64,000 nucleotides of DNA from JBGAPI01 sp044221335 (GCA_044221335.1 JBGAPI010000010.1:50696-114695); one strand, 5' to 3'. Positions 36,761-45,412 are shown, numbered from the stretch's first letter. The notes: generated by a model from the sequence alone, not told the origin. Numbers and translations are program-made.

Positions 36761-37279
36761 ATGCGCATGCCAATGCCCGACAGCGGCCGGTTCCGCCGTC
36801 TCGCGCCGCTCGCGATCCTTCTCCTCACCGCGTGCGGATCCGCGCTGCGTCCGGTCGCTCCGCCGATCGTCGCCTGCGGTGACGATCGCCTCGGAGCCAC
36901 GCTGCTCCAGCCGGACACCGTCGAATGCGGCACCGTGGGCTTCGGCGAGCGGACCTCGGGCGTGACCGAACCGGTGATCGCCGCGGCGCGCCGCTGCGTG
37001 CGGCGCAGTCTCGACCGGGCGCTGCCGTTCCGTGTCGCGATCAGCCGGATGGGCATCGACACCCTCGGTTGCGAGGTGGCGGTCGGCGACGCCGAGGGCA
37101 GGCTCTGGCACCTGGTCCATTCCAGCGACGCTTCGACCGGGTCGGCGCGCTGGACACTCGGCGTGTCCCGTTGCGCCTCGCTGGCCTGGCCGGACGCCGC
37201 CGCCGACTTCCAGCTGTCCGGCTGTGTCGAAGACCCGGAGCACCTGGCGCGGGAACTGGCCGCGTTCTCCGTCCGCTGA
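36761..37279 (+). CDS. Putative lipoprotein of unknown function
   Basis: About 172 residues. After a basic start (possible ATGs at 36761, 36767 and 36773) comes a hydrophobic stretch LAPLAILLLTAC with a lipobox (LTAC). The rest is a small Cys-containing domain with CGDDRLGATLL, CGTVGFGERT and ARRCVRRSLDRALPF, ending in CVEDPEHLARELAAF. No known family is recognised. It stands alone, 53 bp after lpdA, and converges on kptA. Confidence 0.6.
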   Translation: MRMPMPDSGRFRRLAPLAILLLTACGSALRPVAPPIVACGDDRLGATLLQPDTVECGTVGFGERTSGVTEPVIAAARRCVRRSLDRALPFRVAISRMGIDTLGCEVAVGDAEGRLWHLVHSSDASTGSARWTLGVSRCASLAWPDAAADFQLSGCVEDPEHLARELAAFSVR

Positions 37280-37334
37280 GTCCGGACGTCGCCTGCCGCC
37301 GGCCCGATGCCTCGGAGCGCGGCCGGTCGTCGAC

Positions 37335-37937
37335 CTACGGCTTCAGGTACTCGGGCGGTACGCGCTCCACCAGCCAAACACCGTTGGCCGCGCGCATGAA
37401 CATGTGGCCGGCCCGATGCATCGTGCCGGCGTCGACCTCGAGCACCTGCGGCTCGCCATGGCGCGCGCCGACCGTCCGCGCCGTCTCGACATCGGCCGAC
37501 AGATGCACCAGGCGTCGCGAGCGTGGCAGCAGCCCCTCGCGCCGGATCGCCTCGACGAAGCGCGTGGCCGTTCCGTGATAGAGCCGCTCCGGCGGCATGC
37601 CCGGCGGCAACGCGAGGTCGACGGCGACCGAATGGCCCTGGTTGGCGCGGATCTTCCGGCCGTCGGGCGACAAGGCGAAGCGCTGCTTGTCGCTCGTCCG
37701 CACCAGCGCCTCGATCAGCGCCCGCGACAGCGGCCTGTTCGCGCGCGCGGACTTCGCCACGACGTCCTCGACCTCCGCCCAACCCTGCGCGTCGAGTTCG
37801 AGACCGATGAGCTCGGGCCGATGCCTGAGGACGAGGCTCAGGAAGCGGCTGGCCCGCTCACGGTCCGCGCTCACCCTTCCATCCTTCGGCCAGATGACCA
37901 ATGCCTCATCCCGTTCCGCCGCAGTGTCGTCCATCAT
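37335..37937 (-). CDS. kptA: RNA 2'-phosphotransferase (Tpt1/KptA family)
   Basis: 200 residues (two adjacent ATGs at 37937 and 37934). The conserved KptA blocks are present in order: ASRFLSLVLRHRPELIGLEL, GWAEVEDVV, FALSPDGRKIRANQGHSV, LYHGTATRFV, RRLVHLSADVETARTVGARHG and NGVWLVERVPPEYL. Family knowledge: it transfers a 2'-phosphate from RNA to NAD, forming ADP-ribose 1'',2''-cyclic phosphate. Bacteria lack the tRNA splicing that makes this substrate in eukaryotes, so the natural role is unclear. The -10-like TATTGT lies only about 6 bases before the ATG, suggesting a leaderless mRNA. Confidence 0.9.
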   Translation of the reverse strand: MMDDTAAERDEALVIWPKDGRVSADRERASRFLSLVLRHRPELIGLELDAQGWAEVEDVVAKSARANRPLSRALIEALVRTSDKQRFALSPDGRKIRANQGHSVAVDLALPPGMPPERLYHGTATRFVEAIRREGLLPRSRRLVHLSADVETARTVGARHGEPQVLEVDAGTMHRAGHMFMRAANGVWLVERVPPEYLKP

Positions 37938-37942
37938 CGCCC

Positions 37943-37948
37943 ACAATA
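37943..37948 (-). promoter_or_regulatory. Possible -10 element of kptA (TATTGT), leaderless geometry
   Basis: On the minus strand TATTGT ends 5 bases before the first of two tandem ATGs. If used, transcription would begin at or within a few bases of the start codon. No ribosome-binding site precedes the ATG. Confidence 0.4.
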
Positions 37949-37969
37949 GCGGCCCTTCGAGCGGGCAGG

Positions 37970-38179
37970 GTGACCGACGATCGGGTCGAGGTCGCATCCA
38001 CATTCTTACCGGAGATCGCCGCGACCGACGGCGCCCTGGCGCATCGGCGTGCAGCGCCGACGATCGGTCTCACCAAGGAGTTCGCCACCAACGTCGCGGA
38101 CAACAGCTTCCGGGTGGTGGCCGCGGCGTTCGCACCGGCGCTGGAACCGGCCTCCCGCCCGCAGCCGCGGATCGACTAG
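37970..38179 (+). other. Short open frame of unknown status upstream of a possible pump remnant
   Basis: From a GTG at 37970 a 69-codon frame runs to a TAG at 38177, with plausible amphipathic sequence (TKEFATNVADNSFRVVAAAF). It is in the same frame as the possible efflux-pump fragment that follows. It may be a small gene or part of the same decayed gene. I do not recognise it. Confidence 0.25.
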
Positions 38180-38443
38180 TCGGACGCGCGTGTCCGCGCC
38201 GCCCTGACGCGCCGCTGCGGTGCACTGGCAGCGCACGAAGCCGGGCTGCGACGGGTCGGCGTCGACTTCGACGTGCAGGGTCGTTCCGCATCGTCGGTGG
38301 TCGCGGAACGGTGCCACGCGACCGGCATCGGCCTGTCGGTCGGGGCGCCGATGGCGATCGCGGCGCTCGGCGGCCTCGTCTCGTCGACCGTACTGACGCG
38401 GGTCCTGCTGCCGGTGCTCGCACGACACTGGAGCCCGCGATAG
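38180..38443 (+). pseudogene. Possible remnant of the C-terminus of a heavy-metal RND efflux pump
   Basis: The frame ending at the TAG of 38441-38443 reads MAIAALGGLVSSTVL followed by TRVLLPVLARHW. This resembles the last transmembrane helix and tail of CzcA/CusA-type pumps (GG(L/I)ISSTLLTLxVLPxLY). There is no start codon of a full gene, an in-frame stop lies upstream, and the rest of the 1000-residue pump is absent. The match is short, so this is tentative. The remaining bases up to 38601 show no gene. Confidence 0.3.
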
Positions 38444-38601
38444 GGCGCGCGGCACGCACGAGCCGCACCAAGTCGCGGTGGCCGACGATCGTCGTCCACC
38501 GGAAATGTCGCATCTTGTGACGGGATGTCGCCAAGAGAGGCGTGCCGCCATCGCGTGAACCCGCGGACGCCGGCACGACCCTTCCCTCTTCAGGACACAC
38601 G

Positions 38602-40488
38602 ATGAGCATCAAACGACATTCGCTGCGGCGCCCGCGCCGCTGGCTCGGCCTCGCCGTCCTCGGCCTCCTGGCCTACGCCGGGTCTTCCCACGAGGCTGCG
38701 GCCCAATGCGCGGTGACGGCACCGGACCAGGTCGCCTTCTACACCGACAGCAATTTCGGCGGCCGCTGCGTGGTGCGCAGCCTCGGCGACTATCCGACCT
38801 CCGCGGCGATCGGGCTGCCCGAGGACAGCATCTCCTCGATCGCGGTCGGCATCGACGCCCAGGCCTACGTCTGTGCCGACTCCTGGTTCGAGAGCACCTG
38901 CGAGCTCGTCACCGTGACCGACGCCAGCCTCGGCAACAACCCGATCGGCCACGACCGGATCTCGTCGGTGAAGGTGCAGCGCCGCGGCAATCCCGTCGCC
39001 TGCCTTCCCAACGCCGACCAGGTCGCCTTCTTCCGCGACTCCAACTTCGCCGGTCCCTGCGTCGTGAAGTCGCGCGGCGACTACCCGCTGCCGGACGCCA
39101 TGGGGCTTCGGGGCGACAGCATCTCCTCGCTCAGGGTCGGAGCCAATGCGCAGGGCGTGCTGTGCCGCGACACCTACCTGCTCGGCGACTGCCAGGCCTT
39201 CGTGGCCGACGTCGCCTCGTTGTCCGGGATGCGGGTCGGCAACGACGTCGCCTCGTCGCTGCGGGTGATGGCGCGGGGCGAGCTCGACTGCAGCCCGGCG
39301 AACGGCCAGGTCGCGTTCTACCAGCACCAGGATTTCCTGAAGCCCTGCGTGGTCCGCGGCTTCGGCGACTACGCCAGCGCGGCGTCGCTCGGTGTCGCCG
39401 AGGACAGCGTCTCGTCGGTGCGCCTCGGCGCCGGGACCCAGGCCGTGGTGTGCAACGACAGCAACTACAGCGGCCGCTGCATCGTGCTGTCCGGCAACGC
39501 GGCGAATCTCGCGTCGACCTCGATCGGCACCGACTCGCTGTCGTCCGCCCGCGTGCAGTCCGCCGGCTACACCGAGTGCACGCCGCAGGCGGGTGAAGTC
39601 GCGCTGTTCAAGCACAGCGACTTCGTCGCGCCCTGCGTCGTGCTGAAGGCCGGCGACTATCCGACCCCCACGGCGATGGCATTCGAGAACGATGCGGTGT
39701 CGTCGATCCGGATCGGCAGCGGAGCGCAGGCCGAGGTCTGCACCGGCGCCTACTACGCGGGCAACTGCATCCTGTTCACTTCCAGCGAGTCGAACTTCGG
39801 CAACACCGAGATCGGCCACGACAGCACCTCGTCGATCCGCGTGCAGGCCGCCGGAACCCGCGACTGCGTGCCCGCCGCCGGCCAGGTCGCCGTGTTCGAG
39901 CACAGCGATTTCCTCTATCCCTGCAGCACCCGGACCCAGGGCAACTACGCCAAGGCGGCGGACTTCGGCATCGCCGACAACAGCATGTCGTCGATCCGGA
40001 TCGGCTCCGGCGTGCAGGCCTGCGTCTGCTCCGCGGCCGACTTCCGCGAAGTCTGCGAGGCCTTCAGCGGCGACGATGCCAACTTCGGCAACAACCGCAT
40101 CGGCCACGACACCGCGTCGTCGCTGCGGGTGCAGCCGGTCGGCGCGACCTGCGCGCCGGCACCACCGGTCGGCGTGAAGACGCTCGCGGTCCACAACTGC
40201 AACACCAGCAACCGGCTCGTCTACCTGTGGCTGCACGACCTCGGCAGCGGCGGCTACGAGCAGAAAGGCATGCTGGCGGCGCAATATTCCGGCGGCTCCT
40301 GCCCCGGCAGCAGCGCGCCGTTCAACATCGACCTCCCGGCCGGTCGCAGCGTGCAGCTGATCGCGGTCGACCCCGGCCTCGGCAGCTGCGGCAGCAACGA
40401 CCCCGCCCGCTCGGCCTGCCAGCGCCTGATCACCGGCGCGATCAGCGGCGACGCCAACGGCACCGTGCAGGGAGTCACCGTCAACTGA
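38602..40488 (+). CDS. Secreted five-repeat beta/gamma-crystallin-type protein
   Basis: 628 residues with a signal peptide ending near AHEAAAQC (ATG 38602 chosen because the signal peptide starts there). Five tandem repeats of about 96 residues cover roughly residues 40-520, each beginning (D/G)(Q/E)VA(F/L/V)(Y/F) and having four cysteines. Each repeat holds two copies of a motif ending in SS, such as NDVASS, NDAVSS, DNSMSS, EDSISS and HDSTSS. These fit the calcium-binding (N/D)(N/D)xx(S/T)S motif of beta/gamma-crystallins. A different C-terminal domain (about 530-628) starts TLAVHNCNTSNRLVYLWL. Likely extracellular or periplasmic, calcium-stabilised and disulfide-bonded. The gene stands alone and ends at a strong terminator. 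Confidence 0.82.
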   Translation: MSIKRHSLRRPRRWLGLAVLGLLAYAGSSHEAAAQCAVTAPDQVAFYTDSNFGGRCVVRSLGDYPTSAAIGLPEDSISSIAVGIDAQAYVCADSWFESTCELVTVTDASLGNNPIGHDRISSVKVQRRGNPVACLPNADQVAFFRDSNFAGPCVVKSRGDYPLPDAMGLRGDSISSLRVGANAQGVLCRDTYLLGDCQAFVADVASLSGMRVGNDVASSLRVMARGELDCSPANGQVAFYQHQDFLKPCVVRGFGDYASAASLGVAEDSVSSVRLGAGTQAVVCNDSNYSGRCIVLSGNAANLASTSIGTDSLSSARVQSAGYTECTPQAGEVALFKHSDFVAPCVVLKAGDYPTPTAMAFENDAVSSIRIGSGAQAEVCTGAYYAGNCILFTSSESNFGNTEIGHDSTSSIRVQAAGTRDCVPAAGQVAVFEHSDFLYPCSTRTQGNYAKAADFGIADNSMSSIRIGSGVQACVCSAADFREVCEAFSGDDANFGNNRIGHDTASSLRVQPVGATCAPAPPVGVKTLAVHNCNTSNRLVYLWLHDLGSGGYEQKGMLAAQYSGGSCPGSSAPFNIDLPAGRSVQLIAVDPGLGSCGSNDPARSACQRLITGAISGDANGTVQGVTVN

Positions 40489-40578
40489 TCCACGGATCCG
40501 CTTCCGGCCGTGCCATCGGATCGCCACGCCGCCGCGGAGTGGCTCCGAGACGGACGCGCCGGCCGATCCACGGCGCGT

Positions 40579-40658
40579 GTCGACGGATCGTCCCGACGGT
40601 CCGTCGACGCGCGGCAGCATGAGCCGCCCCTCGGCCCATGATCGACCCCTGGGTCGAT
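40579..40658. repeat. Two inverted repeats downstream of the crystallin gene
   Basis: GTCGACGGA at 40579-40587 pairs with TCCGTCGAC at 40600-40608. ATCGACCCCTGGGTCGAT at 40641-40658 is an almost perfect palindrome with 8-bp arms. They precede the terminator at 40667 and lie upstream of the sigma-factor gene. They could be structural RNA elements or operators. Confidence 0.5.
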
Positions 40659-40666
40659 GTCCTTCC

Positions 40667-40693
40667 GCCCCCGGACTCCCGGGGGCATTTTTT
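40667..40693 (+). terminator. Rho-independent terminator
   Basis: An 8-bp GC stem (GCCCCCGG ... CCGGGGGC) with a 4-base loop (ACTC), followed after one A by six T residues. It is the clearest intrinsic terminator in the window and ends transcription from the crystallin gene 180 bp upstream. Confidence 0.85.
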
Positions 40694-40816
40694 GGGACGA
40701 CGTCCCCAGGCATGCCGCGCTCTCGGGTCGCACGACCCGCGATCGCCCACCTTGGACGCCGGGTCGCGTTGACCGTACTCTCCGGCTCGCTTCGTCATTC
40801 CCGGGAACGGTGGCGC

Positions 40817-41374
40817 ATGGCCGACGCGGTCGACTTCAACCAGCTCCTGGCACGCTCGCGCGCCGGCGACCAGGACGCCTGGTCGCGGCTCGTGCTCGAG
40901 ATCTATTCCGACCTCCGTCGCATCGCCCGGCACAAGCGTTCCGAGGGCCCGGTCCCGACCACGCTCGGCACGACCGGCCTGGTGCACGAGTGCTACCTGC
41001 GCCTCGCCGGCGCGTCGCGCGAGCAGATCGAGGATCGCAGCCACTTCTTCAACCTCGCCAGCCGGATGATGCGCCAGATCCTGTGCGACTACGCGCGCCG
41101 CCAGCTCCGGGTGAAGCGCGGCGAGGGCGCGAAACACGACGACATCGACGACGTGGAGATCGCCGACGACGACGAGGTCGAGAACCTGGTCGCGCTCGAC
41201 GACCTGCTGGTCAAGCTCGAGGCGGAAAACGAGACCTGGGCGCGCGTGTTCGAGTGCCGCTACTTCGCCGGACTCACGGACGAGGAGACCGCGGCGGCGC
41301 TGTCCCTGCCGCTGCGCACGGCGCAGCGCAACTGGCACGATGCCCGTGACTGGCTGAGCCAGCGCCTGCGCTGA
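40817..41374 (+). CDS. ECF-type RNA polymerase sigma factor (kinase-linked group)
   Basis: 185 residues. Region 2 includes FNQLLARSRAGDQDAWSRLV, YSDLRRIARHKRS, TTGLVHECYLRL and FFNLASRMMRQILCDYARR. Region 4 includes VFECRYFAGLTDEETAAAL and RTAQRNWHDARDWL. The pattern TTxLVHEAYLRL...RMMRRILVDxAR is that of ECF sigma factors encoded next to Ser/Thr kinases (ECF43-like). No anti-sigma gene is adjacent; the kinase gene starts 33 bp downstream, and phosphorylation-dependent activation is the likely control (inference from the group). Confidence 0.9.
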   Translation: MADAVDFNQLLARSRAGDQDAWSRLVLEIYSDLRRIARHKRSEGPVPTTLGTTGLVHECYLRLAGASREQIEDRSHFFNLASRMMRQILCDYARRQLRVKRGEGAKHDDIDDVEIADDDEVENLVALDDLLVKLEAENETWARVFECRYFAGLTDEETAAALSLPLRTAQRNWHDARDWLSQRLR

Positions 41375-41407
41375 TCGGCCGGCAGGGCGCCGCTATCATC
41401 CCGGGCG

Positions 41408-43939
41408 ATGAGCGCCGGCAAGGATTTCCTGGTCCCGGGCGGCGGCTTGAGCGGCCGCCTGATGCGCCGCGCCGTCGCGCACGCGGCCGGCGCCGCGGCC
41501 GCCGATTCCACGGCCAGCCGCGAGGAGGAAGACCTCGCCCGGGTCGGGACGAAGGTCGGGCCGTTCGCACTTCTGCGGATGCTGGGCTCCGGCGGCACCG
41601 GCGCCGTCTATCTCGCGGAGCAGCGCGACGGCGCGGTGGCGCGCGAGGTCGCGCTGAAGGCCCTGCGCCAGTCCGCGGCGGAGCGCGGCGCGCGCGAGCG
41701 CTTCTGGCGCGAGCGGCAGATCCTCGCGCGCCTCGTCCATCCGAACATCGCGCAGTTGCACGATGCGGGCGAGGCCGACGGCGTCCTCTACTACACGATG
41801 GAATTCGTCGACGGCGCCCCGATCACGCGCCATTGCCGCGCGAACGTCGGGACGGTCGCGGGACGCGTCCGGCTGCTGCTGCAGGTGACCGACGCGATCG
41901 CCTGCGCGCACCGGAACCTGATCATCCATCGCGACATCAAGCCCTCCAACGTGCTGGTGACGGCGGCTGGGCGAGTGAAGGTCGTGGACTTCGGCATCGC
42001 GAAGTCGCTCGCCGAGGCGGCCGGCGACGAGCTGACGCTGGCGACGATGGGACCCATGACGCCGCAGTACGCAGCCCCCGAGCAGTTCCAGGGCGAGCCG
42101 CTGACAGTCGCGACCGACGTCTACCAGCTCGGCGTGCTGATGTTCCGCGTGCTGACCGGCCGCCTGCCCTACCGCGCCGATCCGCACAATCCGGCGGCGT
42201 GGCTGCGTGCGGTCACCGAGGAGGAGCCGCTCACGTTGAACGAGGCGCTCTCCGCCGCCCTGGCCGCCGCCGGGTCGGACGATGCCGTCGCTCCCTGGCC
42301 GCGCGACGTCGCGGGGACCCGCCTGCGGCGCGAGCTGCGCGGCGACCTCGATGCGATCGTCGGCAAGGCGCTCGCCAAGCCCCCCGAACGGCGGTATGCG
42401 AGCGTCGAGGCACTGCGGTCCGACCTCGTCGCGTGGCTCGAGGGACGCCCGGTCGCCGCCCGCCGCGGCGGCTTCGCCTATCGTCTCGGACGCTTCGTGC
42501 GGCGGCATCGCGCGGCGACGGCGATCGGCGTCGTCAGCCTGCTGGTGCTCGGCATCGCGGTCGACCGCCTGCGCATCGCCCGCAACGAGGCGCGCGAGCA
42601 GGCGCAGCGCGCCGCGGCGACCCGTGACTTCCTGGTCGACGTGATCGGCCACGCCGATCCCACCCAGGTGTCGCGCGGCGAGGATCTCTCCGCCGGCCGC
42701 TTTCTGGAAGGCGCCGCGGCGCGGGTCGACACCGGACTCGCGGACTCGCCGGAGGATCGCGCCGGGATTCGCGCGGCGATCGCGCGCAGTCTCGCCCGGC
42801 TCGAAGGGCCCGCGCAGGCGCTGACGCTGATCGATCGCGCGGTCGCGGAACAGCGGGCACTCGGAGCGCAGGGCGCGGCCGGTCTGCCCGCGCTGCTGGT
42901 GAACCAGGCCGAGATCCACACCGAAGCGGGAGATCCCGAAGCGGCCGAACGCGCCGCGAACGAGGCGTTGTCGGCCGTCGCGGCGGCAGGCGCGGGCCGC
43001 GGCATCGAGGTCCGGATCGCGGCGCTCGCCGTGCTCGGCCGCGCTGCGGGCCTGCGCGGCCGCAACACCGAGGCGGAGCGCCACTACCAGGAAGCCCTCG
43101 CGCTCCGGACCGCCGCCGGCGGGGGCACCAGCGCCGACGCGATCTTCGACCGGCTGAACCTCGCGGTCGCGCAGATGAGCCTCGAGCGCTTCGCCGAGGC
43201 CGAGGCGAACTTCCTCCAGGTCGAGTCGGAACTGGTCGCGAGGCTCGGCCCCGCGCACCCGCGGCTGGTCATGGTCTGGCAGGATCTCGGCCAGATCCTG
43301 ATGAAGCGCGGCCGCTACGACGACGCCGACGCCTACTTCGCGAAGGCCTACGACCTCGGCCGGCAGACTCTGGACCCCAGCCATCCGCAGCTCGCGCGGA
43401 TCGTGCAGCGTCGCGCGATGCTCGCCGTGCGCCGCCACGACTACGCCAAGGCCGCGACGCTGCTCGACGACGCCGATCGCATCCTCGGCGCCGACACTAC
43501 CGGCGAGTTCCGGCCCTACATCGACATCGTGCGAGCCCGCGTGCTGACCGCCACCGGACAGGCCGCGCACGCGGCCCGACTGGCGACGCAGGCGCGCGAC
43601 GCGCTGGCGCCGGCGCGCGGCGCCGACAACCCGATCGTGCTGCATTTCGGCGCCGTCGCGGCGCATGCGGCCTTCGTCGCTGATCCCGCCGCAAACGTCG
43701 CGACCAGCGAGGCGACGCTCCGCCACGCGATCGACCGCCTGCATGCGACCGACGCGACGGGCGAGGAAGTCGTGTTCGAAGCGAGTGGCTGGCTTGCCGA
43801 CGTGGTCGAAAGCCGCGGGGCGGCTGCTGAAGCCCGGGCACTGCGCGAGCAGTCGCTCGCGATCGCGATGAAATTGTATGGAGAGTGTCATCCGTTGACG
43901 GCGGAGGCGCGGTCTCGGCTGAAACGGAACGCCGACTGA
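41408..43939 (+). CDS. Transmembrane Ser/Thr protein kinase with TPR sensor region
   Basis: 843 residues. The kinase domain (about 50-345) has the Gly loop LGSGGTGAVYLAEQ, lysine in REVALKALR, catalytic loop IIHRDIKPSNVL, DFGIAK and APEQF. A single membrane helix follows (AIGVVSLLVLGIAV, near 385). The C-terminal part, from about 400, is made of helical TPR-type repeats (RNTEAERHYQEALAL, RYDDADAYFAKAYDL) and should lie in the periplasm. It forms a pair with the upstream ECF sigma gene, so it probably senses an envelope signal and controls that sigma factor by phosphorylation. Confidence 0.92.
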   Translation: MSAGKDFLVPGGGLSGRLMRRAVAHAAGAAAADSTASREEEDLARVGTKVGPFALLRMLGSGGTGAVYLAEQRDGAVAREVALKALRQSAAERGARERFWRERQILARLVHPNIAQLHDAGEADGVLYYTMEFVDGAPITRHCRANVGTVAGRVRLLLQVTDAIACAHRNLIIHRDIKPSNVLVTAAGRVKVVDFGIAKSLAEAAGDELTLATMGPMTPQYAAPEQFQGEPLTVATDVYQLGVLMFRVLTGRLPYRADPHNPAAWLRAVTEEEPLTLNEALSAALAAAGSDDAVAPWPRDVAGTRLRRELRGDLDAIVGKALAKPPERRYASVEALRSDLVAWLEGRPVAARRGGFAYRLGRFVRRHRAATAIGVVSLLVLGIAVDRLRIARNEAREQAQRAAATRDFLVDVIGHADPTQVSRGEDLSAGRFLEGAAARVDTGLADSPEDRAGIRAAIARSLARLEGPAQALTLIDRAVAEQRALGAQGAAGLPALLVNQAEIHTEAGDPEAAERAANEALSAVAAAGAGRGIEVRIAALAVLGRAAGLRGRNTEAERHYQEALALRTAAGGGTSADAIFDRLNLAVAQMSLERFAEAEANFLQVESELVARLGPAHPRLVMVWQDLGQILMKRGRYDDADAYFAKAYDLGRQTLDPSHPQLARIVQRRAMLAVRRHDYAKAATLLDDADRILGADTTGEFRPYIDIVRARVLTATGQAAHAARLATQARDALAPARGADNPIVLHFGAVAAHAAFVADPAANVATSEATLRHAIDRLHATDATGEEVVFEASGWLADVVESRGAAAEARALREQSLAIAMKLYGECHPLTAEARSRLKRNAD

Positions 43940-44089
43940 TGTCCGACGGTCGACGGATTGCCGTCGCGGCACGGGTCCGCGGGGATGGCCGCTCCGGAGA
44001 GTCGCTCCGTGTCGGAGTGAACGGGTGATCCCGCGACACCTCGTGATTCCTGGAATCCCGACGCACCGACCGACGGTTCGCGACGACTC

Positions 44090-44782
44090 CTACTCGACGA
44101 CGGGAGGCAGCAGCCGGTAGCCCGAGCCGCGCACGGTCTGGATCATCGGGAAGCTGCCGGGCGTGTCGATCAGCGTGCGCAGCCGGGAGATGTGGACGTC
44201 GATCACGTTGGTGTTGGGTTCGGTCTCGAAGTCCCAGACGTTCTCGAACAGCGCCGTGCGGGTGACGATGCTGTTGGCGTGGCGCATGAGGAACTCGAGC
44301 ACGCGGAACTGCGCCGGCTTCAGCTCGATCGGGCGCCCGGCGCGCCGGACGCGACGGGCGAGCCGATCCATCTCGAGGTCGCCGACCCGAAGCAGCGTCG
44401 CGTCGTTGCCGTCGGACCGCGTCTGCCGACGCCGGCCCAGCGCATCCACCCGCGCCATCACTTCGACCAGCGAATAGGGCTTCACCACATAGTCGTCGGC
44501 GCCCGCGCGGATGCAGCGCACCCGCTCGGCGACGTCGGTCCGCGCGGACAGCAGAAGGATCGGGCGGGAGATGCCTCGCTCGCGCAGCCCGCGGACCAGG
44601 TCCAGCCCGTCGGCATCGTGGAACTCGCGATCGATCAGCACGACGCGATAGTCCTGTTCGCGGGCGAGATGCGTGCCGTCTTCGAAGCTGCGCGCCAGGT
44701 CGACGACGTGTCCCTCCTCCTTCAGGCTCTGCTTCAGCAGCCGTGCCGGCTCGCCCTGCTGGCTGATCACCAGGACGCGCAT
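44090..44782 (-). CDS. Orphan OmpR-family response regulator with altered acidic pocket
   Basis: 230 residues. The receiver (1-118) keeps the phospho-acceptor region VVLIDREFHD (Asp51), LLLSART and DDYVVKPYSLVE, but the acidic pair expected after the first strand is replaced (VLVISQQGE). The C-terminal winged helix is standard: LKPAQFRVLEFLMRHANSIV, VIDVHISRLRTLID and IQTVRGSGYRLL. No histidine kinase is adjacent. Loss of the Mg-binding acidic residues suggests reduced or phosphorylation-independent control. It is downstream of, and in the same direction as, a heme-motif lipoprotein gene (59-bp gap). Confidence 0.9.
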   Translation of the reverse strand: MRVLVISQQGEPARLLKQSLKEEGHVVDLARSFEDGTHLAREQDYRVVLIDREFHDADGLDLVRGLRERGISRPILLLSARTDVAERVRCIRAGADDYVVKPYSLVEVMARVDALGRRRQTRSDGNDATLLRVGDLEMDRLARRVRRAGRPIELKPAQFRVLEFLMRHANSIVTRTALFENVWDFETEPNTNVIDVHISRLRTLIDTPGSFPMIQTVRGSGYRLLPPVVE

Positions 44783-44841
44783 GTTGGATCAGCCCCGTCC
44801 CGGAAAGCTGACGCGGCGGGTCGCGCGCGGCCGCGGTCCGC

Positions 44842-45402
44842 TCAAGGCGCCGCGGCCTTGGCGGCGGGAGCGGCGCCGACGTTGTCGAGCAGGCGCGGCC
44901 CCGGCCGGTGCACTTCGAGGAAGGTGAAGCTCGCCCCCGCATGGCAGGCGGTGCAGGCCGCCGACAGTCCGTCGAACGCGGCCCGCGCTTCGTCCGGTTT
45001 GCGCTCGGCCAGTGCCTTGCTGAGCTTGTCGAGCGCCGGGTTCATGAAGGCTGGCATGACATCGGCGAGTCGCTCGGGCTGCAGCGCGGCGTGATCCGGA
45101 TTGGTCTCGACGATGCCCGCGACGGCTTCCCGCAGTTCCGCGGTCTGGAACAGAGCGAAGTCCCAGTTGCCCTGGTCGACCGCGAGCCACAGCCGTGCAT
45201 GGCGGACCTGCAATTCGAGCATCTGCTGGCCGAGTTCCGGTGTGGCAGCGGGCTCCGCGGACTTGCGGACGGTGGCCAGCTCGGCCTTCAGCGCCTTCAC
45301 CTCCGCCGCGAGGGCGGCGGTCTGATCCTCCCCTCCGGAGGACCGGCAGGCGCCGAGCAGGAACAGCGGGACGAGGATGAGACAACGGAGTCGATGCGAC
45401 AT
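44842..45402 (-). CDS. Lipoprotein with a single CxxCH heme-binding motif
   Basis: 186 residues. The signal sequence CLILVPLFLLGAC gives a lipobox Cys. A helical body follows (EVKALKAELATV; RHARLWLAVDQGNWDFALFQ). Near the C-terminus, TACTACHAGASFTFLEVHRP contains CTACH, a c-type heme attachment motif, so it is probably a membrane-anchored periplasmic cytochrome-like protein. The Gln/Asn/Trp-rich helical body resembles small four-helix cytochromes, with an unknown electron partner. The start codon lies 10 bases after a near-perfect Fur-type box, so iron-dependent repression is likely. Confidence 0.75.
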   Translation of the reverse strand: MSHRLRCLILVPLFLLGACRSSGGEDQTAALAAEVKALKAELATVRKSAEPAATPELGQQMLELQVRHARLWLAVDQGNWDFALFQTAELREAVAGIVETNPDHAALQPERLADVMPAFMNPALDKLSKALAERKPDEARAAFDGLSAACTACHAGASFTFLEVHRPGPRLLDNVGAAPAAKAAAP

Positions 45403-45412
45403 GATAACTTCA

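Noticed and set aside
37901..38179. A 92-codon gene starting at ATG 37901
   Set aside because: Its first part is antisense to kptA; only the portion after 37970 could be independent, and that is listed with low confidence.
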